Notes under the pieces: generated by a model
Seen by the model: only the letters and a program-made list of their open reading frames with translations
The model's database searches: none
Told to the model about the DNA's origin: nothing
Translations under genes and position numbers: made by a program
Assembly: GCA_905234655.1 (NCBI GenBank)
Contig: CAJOJG010000019.1
Span: 1 to 59,225, forward strand
Origin: an uncultured Bacteroidales bacterium
GTDB taxonomy: Bacteria > Bacteroidota > Bacteroidia > Bacteroidales > UBA3824
DNA: 59,225 nucleotides
Direction of reading: 5' to 3'
Shown here: positions 54,216 to 59,225 of the stretch, in pieces
Position numbering within the stretch: the stretch's first letter is position 1
Layout: every line of letters starts with the position of its first letter

Positions 54216-54803
54216 TCACACCGAATAGTAACCTAAATTTTTGATGAATAATTGCATCGGCAGCCGCATTTCCTCTGGCAATTCTTCCAACCGCCGCAGA
54301 AATTCGTCCGTCGGCACTTTTTTGATGTGGTTTAATGAATACTGCCTGACGGGGGCAACACGTTGAATTATAGGCGATTGAGTGTCGTTAATAAACGATG
54401 CGGCTCTCTGCGCGGCAATATCCACCGGCGTATAGTCAATTATTTGATTTTCAAGAGGTTTGGGGATGCAACCAAGCCGACGGACAGCACGGATCAAGAG
54501 TGCCGTGGCGTTGCCGTCAGGATTGATTTGAAAAACGCCGTCGGTAGAGCGTGCATGGTCGCCGGTGCAGACGTAGAGAAGGTTGACACCGTCGAGGTCC
54601 GCCTCGCTGAACTCTTTTTCGATTTTGCGGAACGGCAGCCGCTTGATTTCGTCGGAAATCATGGGCGCAAGCACCGTTACATTGTTGGTGAAGCGGCTCA
54701 GTATCAACGCCTTGTGTGTCGCTACCTTGCCGCCGCCCACTATCAGTATCTTCGCGTCAGAGACCCTTATGTTGATTGGTAGAAATTCCATGATGAAAGT
54801 CAT
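54216..54803 (-). CDS. Siroheme-synthase N-terminal (precorrin-2 dehydrogenase)-like protein, unusual tail
   Basis: The 195-residue protein has the NAD-binding start of CysG/Met8/SirC proteins: FLPINIRVSDAKILIVGGGKVATHKALIL, then VTVLAPMISDEI and DLDGVNLLYVCTGD. After about residue 85 the usual NVVD...CDF segment is not found; the rest (YTPVDIAAQRAASF, RVAPVRQYSLNHIKK, PEEMRLPMQLFIKNLG) is unfamiliar. No other frame supplies the missing part. Precorrin-2 dehydrogenase makes sirohydrochlorin for siroheme, the cofactor of sulfite/nitrite reductase. It overlaps the reductase remnant by four bases. It may be a divergent or a decaying gene. Confidence 0.65.
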   Translation of the reverse strand: MTFIMEFLPINIRVSDAKILIVGGGKVATHKALILSRFTNNVTVLAPMISDEIKRLPFRKIEKEFSEADLDGVNLLYVCTGDHARSTDGVFQINPDGNATALLIRAVRRLGCIPKPLENQIIDYTPVDIAAQRAASFINDTQSPIIQRVAPVRQYSLNHIKKVPTDEFLRRLEELPEEMRLPMQLFIKNLGYYSV

Positions 54804-55612
54804 TTTTTGCCGAAAAAGTCGTCGGCGCCATAGTCAACGTAATAATTCTTGTCGTCCTCAAAATCAGGCACTTGGTTGAGGATTTCGATGAGCCACTTGA
54901 TGGTGACCGCGCCGTCCCTCTGCACAAAGTCGGGGTAACTTCCAAGGCGGCATATCGACGCGCCCGTGCATGATGTTATGTTGTTGATTATCAACGGCAA
55001 ATCGACGTTGAAATCCAATGCCTTGAAAAAATGATAGACATTGGGCAGGTAGGCTTCGGGGATGTTGCGAAGTTGGATTTTGAGGCGACACTGCCGCCGA
55101 GTAGCACGAGGAATCCCCGCTGTCCGTCGCGTACTTGCGGTATCAGCCCCAAATCCTGAACGAGGGCTGCGCCGGCGGTCTGTTCGTTGATGTCGAAGGC
55201 AATTTTGAGTTTGCGCGGCAGGGTGAGCGAATCGGCCTCGCCGGTCAGCCTCGAGGTGAGTTCCACGGCGTGCGGGTACGTGTCGAAGACCTGCGTAGAG
55301 TCGATGCCAGAGAGTTCGTTGACGAGGATGTTGCGCACCGTGTCGCCGCCGCCGAGCGTCGAAAGCCCCGAATCTTTGAGGTGAAGCATCATGCCGCTGA
55401 GCGCGTCGATGCTAACGCCGTGGATTTGAAGTTCCTGTCGGGTGGTCAGGTGGATGTGCCATGAATGTGCCGTCTTTGCGCTGTTCGTAAACGCCGAGTT
55501 TGACGTTTCCCGACTTCAATTCGCCGGCGTTGATTTCGCCGCGCTTATATTTTTCAATCTGTTGCTGATTGGCCAACACGCCGTCAATCAGATTGTCGGA
55601 AATTCTGTACAT
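54800..55612 (-). pseudogene. Frameshifted remnant of a siroheme sulfite/nitrite reductase
   Basis: Three successive frames carry one protein. From 55612: MYRISDNLIDGV, then GVYEQRKDGTFM; after a shift near 55456-55459: LTTRQELQIHGVSIDALSG, GLSTLGGGDTVRNIL and LPRKLKIAFDINEQ; after a second shift near 55085: CRLKIQLRNIPEAYLPNVY and NNITSCTGASICRLG, ending in DYGADDFFGKK. LxTxGGGxTVRNI, PRKxKIAF and the SCTGAxxCRLG Cys pair are those of siroheme/4Fe-4S reductases, which are usually two to three times longer. The siroheme gene downstream fits. Two assembly errors are an alternative, but the short length argues for decay. Confidence 0.65.
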
Positions 55613-55652
55613 ATTTTTTTAGATTTGCAGTTATGATAAATAATTTTCACTG

Positions 55653-55660
55653 CAAAAATA
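55653..55660 (-). promoter_or_regulatory. Candidate -7 box of the reductase remnant
   Basis: TATTTTTG on the minus strand, 40 bases before the first ATG of the reductase remnant. No -33 TTTG at the expected distance. Confidence 0.35.
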
Positions 55661-55785
55661 GAAATTACAGAATATATTTACCTAACACCGCCGAATATTC
55701 AGTAATTTATTCCATATAACGCCGCCTATAAGTAAAATTTCACTGCGAAAAGAGTGAAAATGCATTTTTTGTGGAAAAAATTTTG

Positions 55786-55793
55786 TAACTTTG
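55786..55793 (+). promoter_or_regulatory. Orphan plus-strand -7 box
   Basis: TAACTTTG matches the consensus, preceded by A/T runs, but it points into the 3' end of the minus-strand WYL gene and no plus-strand gene follows. It may be a leftover promoter of a replaced gene, or antisense. The rest of 55613-55834 shows only two short TTTCACTGC repeats (about 55645 and 55738). Confidence 0.4.
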
Positions 55794-55834
55794 CGTCGGA
55801 AACATTAATTGCAAAAAAAACGATACATTATGCT

Positions 55835-56872
55835 TCATTGCCTGACTTTTTCGTACAACGATTTCATTTCGCAAATCTTATTAAAAATCTTGTCCCGAAT
55901 TTCTTTTGGCGACAGCACCAACAGATTTTCACCAAACGATGTCAACTCGCGGATCAACTCGTAGTTGCATTTGCAGTCGATTGAGAAAAATTTGCCGCCG
56001 GTGAGCGACGGGTATTCGCCGCGCAAAACATCCTCTTTCCCGCCCGAAATCAACTTTTGAGAGCCGTGGATTGGCTTGGTCAGGACGTAATCCTTGGAAA
56101 AGTCGCTCATCCAAAACACAATGTGCAACACAGGGTTTTCAGCATAGTTTGTTACGCCGATGATGTCGTCAAAACGCTCGTAAAAACCATCGTCAGGCTC
56201 TATAAATTCCACATTTTCAAGCGGTTTTACCTCGACAATCCTGTCCAGCGCGAACGTCAGGATTTTGCCGTCGTCCACAGCCGCACCGATTATGTACCAA
56301 CGGTCGTTGTATTGTTTCAAAAGGTAGGGATGGATGGCCGTGGCCTTGTTTTCTTCGGCGTTGAACAGTCTGTAAATCAGCGTGATGACGATTTTGTTTG
56401 ATATGTAATTGAACAATGCGCCCAAGAGGTTAGAGTTTTTCAGGTAGGGGTTGCGGCTGAAACTGATAATCTTGCGGCGGTCCTCGATTTCAAGGCTCTT
56501 TTTGAAACCGTCCAGCCACTCGAAATTTTCCAGACCGTCAAACTGCCCGAGCGTCGAAAGTGCCTCTTGCAGAAGGTTTTTCTCGTCGTCGGAAAGTTTC
56601 TTCTTGAAAATAGAAAACGACGGGTCTTTATAGCGCAGGCATTGCCGGCCGTTGTGCGTATAACGCTCAATCTCAGCGTCAAACGCCCCGCCGTACTCGA
56701 TGTAATTGATGTCGTACTCTATGCAACGCCGCGTAACGGGCGCGACATCAATTTTTTCGAGACTTTCGTTGCACTTCTCGGTAAGGTCGTCAAGGCTGTA
56801 ATGACGGTTCTTGTCCGAGAGAATTTCGTCGAGAAATGCGATGCGGGACATGGCGTTCTTGTTTGTGGGCAT
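55835..56872 (-). CDS. WYL-domain transcriptional regulator
   Basis: The 345-residue protein has an N-terminal winged helix (AFLDEILSDKNRHYSLDDLTEKC, VTRRCIEYDINYIE) and a WYL domain (about 150-240: ITLIYRLFNAEENKATAIHPYLLKQYNDRWYIIGA), where NDRWYIIG holds the ligand-sensing motif, followed by a WCX-type tail. WYL regulators often sit in defence islands and sense nucleic acid ligands. It follows the AlbA_2-type gene after two bases. It probably controls the module or itself. Confidence 0.9.
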   Translation of the reverse strand: MPTNKNAMSRIAFLDEILSDKNRHYSLDDLTEKCNESLEKIDVAPVTRRCIEYDINYIEYGGAFDAEIERYTHNGRQCLRYKDPSFSIFKKKLSDDEKNLLQEALSTLGQFDGLENFEWLDGFKKSLEIEDRRKIISFSRNPYLKNSNLLGALFNYISNKIVITLIYRLFNAEENKATAIHPYLLKQYNDRWYIIGAAVDDGKILTFALDRIVEVKPLENVEFIEPDDGFYERFDDIIGVTNYAENPVLHIVFWMSDFSKDYVLTKPIHGSQKLISGGKEDVLRGEYPSLTGGKFFSIDCKCNYELIRELTSFGENLLVLSPKEIRDKIFNKICEMKSLYEKVRQ

Positions 56873-56874
56873 GG

Positions 56875-57546
56875 TTAAGTGTTTGATTGATTGTTAATTA
56901 CTTCCCAATGACCGTTTTTCTTAGCACCGATGCGAATGATTACACCTTCCGTTCTCATTTGCTGCAACAATCTTTTTACAGAGGTGTTTGACCTGCCTAA
57001 TATCAATGCGTAATCATTATAAGTCCCATACGGGTTCTCTTTGATTGCAGACAATAATTGACCTTTTAACCTGACATTTATCGGGTCATTTACAGTGACA
57101 TTTATCGGGTCATTTTCGTTTACAGGGTCATTTATGGTGACATTTACAGGGTCATTTCCGTTTATTGGGTCATTTACAGGGCTCATTTCGGTTACAGGCT
57201 CATTTGCCCTGACATTTACAGGGGCATTTATCGCTGGATTATCGTCAAATTCCTCGTCAGGATACAACTCAATCAATGCCTTAATATCAGGGTCTTTACC
57301 CATTGTAGGAAGTTTCAGAAATGTGCGGTCGTACTCTTCCTTTACAAAGATTTCGGGGTTGGGGTGATAAACCTTTTTCCAAACGTACACAATGCCGTTG
57401 AGACCGCTGCCCGCACGCTCGCCAAAACGGATATTTGCAAACGCCGAATAACTCTCCCAAAACGAATCAGGAAAGCCTCCCTTCGCACTTTTGCCTTCCA
57501 AGTACGAGGATTCAGGGGTGGATAATATGGAGGTGAGGGTTAGCAT
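56875..57546 (-). pseudogene. Internally deleted AlbA_2-family ATP-binding/HTH gene
   Basis: The 223-residue frame starts within an AlbA_2 domain (ESSYLEGKSAK, SFWESYSAFAN) but then jumps directly to RFGERAGSGLNGI and PNPEIFVKEEYDRTFLKL, which in the full-length family (about 450-550 residues) lie at the end of the ATP-binding region. The middle, including the TDGG turn that normally follows SAFAN, is gone. The C-terminal winged helix (LKGQLLSAIKENPYGTYNDY) remains, after a repeat linker. The frame is intact, so a short DNA-binding protein may still be made. It overlaps nothing and is two bases from the WYL gene. Confidence 0.6.
57072..57232 (-). repeat. 12-base minisatellite in the AlbA_2-type gene
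   Basis: On the plus strand units such as GGGTCATTTACA and GTGACATTTATC recur every 12 bases. They encode a linker of alternating NDPV/NDPI and NVT/NEN units on the minus strand. A unit count change keeps the frame, so linker length can vary by slippage. Confidence 0.8.
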
Positions 57547-57632
57547 AGTGTTATCAGTCTATTGGGTTTGCTACCAATATAAAAGCCTGTCAGATAGTCG
57601 GCGTTAAACTCTGTTGATTTGTCGTAATTTAT

Positions 57633-58940
57633 TTATACCGCTAACATATTTCCTTTTTCTATAAATATAATTTTTTGACAAGCCTTTTTGTATGGCTTCA
57701 ATACCACATCATCTACAATAAACCTATGCAGACTTCCCCCAATCTTTTCCACAACTCCGCATACAAGAGCATTTCCCATCAAAAAAGCGCGGCGCAGGGG
57801 TGAGGCTTCTTTGGTGTGGTTGTCAGGAAACATATTGAGCCGTTCCAATTCAATAGGGACAAGACGACGGTAACGCCCTGATGGCGTTTTGATTACGTGC
57901 TTAAAACGTGACGGAGCTGCGCCGCCTTCACCTGTTATCATTGTTCGCGAAGGCTTGTCGAGCGAATCAGGAAACGCCATTGCACCTTCCGAATATTTAT
58001 ATACAAAGCCATCTTTATTTACGCGGTCAAAAGATTTGCTGCCCTTTGCATATTCCCATTTAGGAAGTTGTTCGTCAGAAATGAAATATTCTTCGGGAAC
58101 ATCTTTTTCGTCTATTATTATTTCGCCAAGTGTTGTAAAATGTCCATCGTAAATTGGGGTTGTGTCGGCTGTAAAAACCTTACGTTCACGAATAATGCCT
58201 GCATTTCCAAATGGACTTTCTTTTTTGCCCTTGTTGAAGTTTGCCGAAACTTCTGGAATTGTGCCATTTATTGTAAATGATTTTTGGTTAGCCTTTAACG
58301 CGCATGGAAATGCCTGAGCAACAACACCGTTTTGCATAACACACGCTTCGAGGTCGGTAATGTCATTGTAAATCTTTGATTGATTGTGATATGCAACGAT
58401 ATAAGTTCTACGGCGACGTTGCGGCATACCATATTCGGCGGCATTGATAATGCGCCATTCCACGGTATATCCAAGGTCGGAAAGCGACGCAAGGATTATT
58501 GCAAAATCACGACCACGCTGCGATGCGGGCGAGTTCAAAAGCCTGTCAACGTTTTCCAAAAAAAGATAATTGGGTTTGTTTGATTTTTCATTGAGAATAC
58601 GGTAAATCTGCCACCACAACACACCTTTTTTACCCTCGATACCGCCTGAACGATTGAGAGTTGCAGCAACAGAATAATCTTGACACGGGAAACCTCCAAC
58701 CAACAAATCTCCATCAGGTATTTGACTTGTCGGCACAAGATTGATATCCGTGTTGCAATGTCCATCAGCACCAAAACGCGCTTTGTATATTTCAGATGCG
58801 TCCTGCCGTTTGGTGGAAGGTTCCCATTGGTTGCTCCATACTGTTTTGAAATCTTTGGATGCACGTTCTAAGCCAATGCGAAAACCACCGACACCAGCGA
58901 ACAATTCTATTACTCTAATATCTTTATTTTGCTCTGACAT
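57633..58940 (-). CDS. C5-cytosine DNA methyltransferase of a restriction-modification system
   Basis: The 435-residue enzyme has motif I ELFAGVGGFRIGLE, motif IV GGFPCQDYS with catalytic Cys86, motif VI LENVDRLL, motif VIII QRRRRTYIVAY, a long target-recognition region (about 215-340) and motif X MGNALVCGVV. It methylates cytosine C5 in the site cut by its partner. The restriction gene ends two bases upstream of its start, so the two form an operon. A GATC-type site would fit the Sau3AI-like partner, but this is inference. Confidence 0.95.
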   Translation of the reverse strand: MSEQNKDIRVIELFAGVGGFRIGLERASKDFKTVWSNQWEPSTKRQDASEIYKARFGADGHCNTDINLVPTSQIPDGDLLVGGFPCQDYSVAATLNRSGGIEGKKGVLWWQIYRILNEKSNKPNYLFLENVDRLLNSPASQRGRDFAIILASLSDLGYTVEWRIINAAEYGMPQRRRRTYIVAYHNQSKIYNDITDLEACVMQNGVVAQAFPCALKANQKSFTINGTIPEVSANFNKGKKESPFGNAGIIRERKVFTADTTPIYDGHFTTLGEIIIDEKDVPEEYFISDEQLPKWEYAKGSKSFDRVNKDGFVYKYSEGAMAFPDSLDKPSRTMITGEGGAAPSRFKHVIKTPSGRYRRLVPIELERLNMFPDNHTKEASPLRRAFLMGNALVCGVVEKIGGSLHRFIVDDVVLKPYKKACQKIIFIEKGNMLAV

Positions 58941-58942
58941 AA

Positions 58943-59225
58943 TCAGTTATCATTTACAATTTTAGTTATATATTCATTATTGAACCAATAGCAATACTTT
59001 TTGCATTTGCCGCCGTTGGGATTGTCGGTCCAATCGTCTGCATTCCTGCCCTTGGGTCTGACGTGAAAATTTTGATGGAGTTTGCCTGTCCAAAAATTTT
59101 CAGGTGAAATCGTATTGTTCAACACATTGTTACGGATATTGTCCCAATACATTTGAGCAAACCGCAAATCTTCTGGCGGCATCGTCCAAAAGAATACTTT
59201 ACTCAACGAATAATCACCAGCTTTG
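58943..59225 (-). CDS. Sau3AI/MutH-type type II restriction endonuclease, C-terminal part
   Basis: The frame is open through the right edge, so only the last 93 or so residues are seen. KVFFWTMPPEDLRFAQMYWD, then HVRPKGRNADDW and GGKCKKYCYWFNNEYI match the C-terminal region of Sau3AI/MutH-fold restriction enzymes (HVRP.ARN...P..GG...K.CFWLN..YI). The catalytic DX(E)XK residues would lie outside the window. It precedes the C5 methyltransferase by two bases. The in-frame TTG at 59206 is not taken as a start because coding continues upstream. Confidence 0.75.
   Translation of the reverse strand, partial: KAGDYSLSKVFFWTMPPEDLRFAQMYWDNIRNNVLNNTISPENFWTGKLHQNFHVRPKGRNADDWTDNPNGGKCKKYCYWFNNEYITKIVNDN

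Noticed and set aside
54216..54803. A frameshift as the cause of the odd second half of the siroheme-synthase-like gene
   Set aside because: I checked the other two frames between about 54400 and 54600; both hit stops quickly and neither supplies the missing segment. The frame is continuous, so divergence is more likely than a single frameshift.

Overview
The window is a piece of a Bacteroidales genome (phylum Bacteroidota). The evidence is a SusC/SusD pair, many signal-peptidase-II lipoproteins, a type IX secretion (T9SS) C-terminal tag, BACON domains, no Shine-Dalgarno sites, and repeated promoters of the TTTG-N19-21-TAnnTTTG type (the Bacteroides primary-sigma consensus). A futalosine-pathway enzyme (MqnE) adds that menaquinone is made by that route. 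The genus cannot be named from this sequence alone.

Left end (1-10.3 kb): a complete type I-B CRISPR-Cas locus on the minus strand, cas6 | cas8b-cas7-cas5-cas3-(DUF1016 nuclease)-cas4-cas1-cas2, followed by its leader and the leader-proximal repeat; the array continues beyond base 1. cas6 and the cas8b-led operon each have a near-perfect promoter. A PD-(D/E)XK nuclease of the DUF1016 family sits inside the operon between cas3 and cas4.

10.3-16.2 kb: a MacAB-TolC-like tripartite efflux operon (outer-membrane factor, membrane-fusion protein, ATPase, permease), preceded by an unrecognised membrane/coiled-coil protein. A strong terminator separates it from cas6.

16.2-31.4 kb and 34.4-52.9 kb: a polysaccharide utilisation locus that looks like one for (fuco/arabino/galacto)xyloglucan. 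The minus-strand arm holds a GH2, a double GH43 protein, a CotH-like protein, a GH95 and a T9SS-tagged GH43. The plus-strand arm holds a GH31 alpha-xylosidase-like enzyme, then SusC, SusD, two surface glycan-binding lipoproteins that share modules, and a BACON-BACON-GH5 endoglucanase. In the inferred model, GH5 cuts the backbone at the surface, SusCD imports, and GH31/GH2/GH95/GH43 strip side chains. No GH3 beta-glucosidase or hybrid two-component regulator is visible. The locus is interrupted by a DUF4143 ATPase with three 32-nt-spaced direct repeats over its promoter, gene remnants, a GNAT-MqnE fusion gene, an M15 peptidase, and a pair encoding a DUF6057-like membrane protein and a haem-motif beta-propeller lipoprotein.

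Right end (52.9-59.2 kb): an HD phosphohydrolase, a short siroheme-synthase-like gene with a frameshifted sulfite/nitrite reductase remnant, then a defence-type module on the minus strand: a Sau3AI/MutH-type restriction enzyme (cut by the window edge), a C5 DNA methyltransferase, an internally deleted AlbA_2-family gene carrying a 12-nt minisatellite, and a WYL regulator. Several remnants (N6-methylase, discoidin-like tail, sulfite reductase, AlbA_2 protein) show a region with repeated gene turnover. All functional calls are from reading the sequence; no database search was run.
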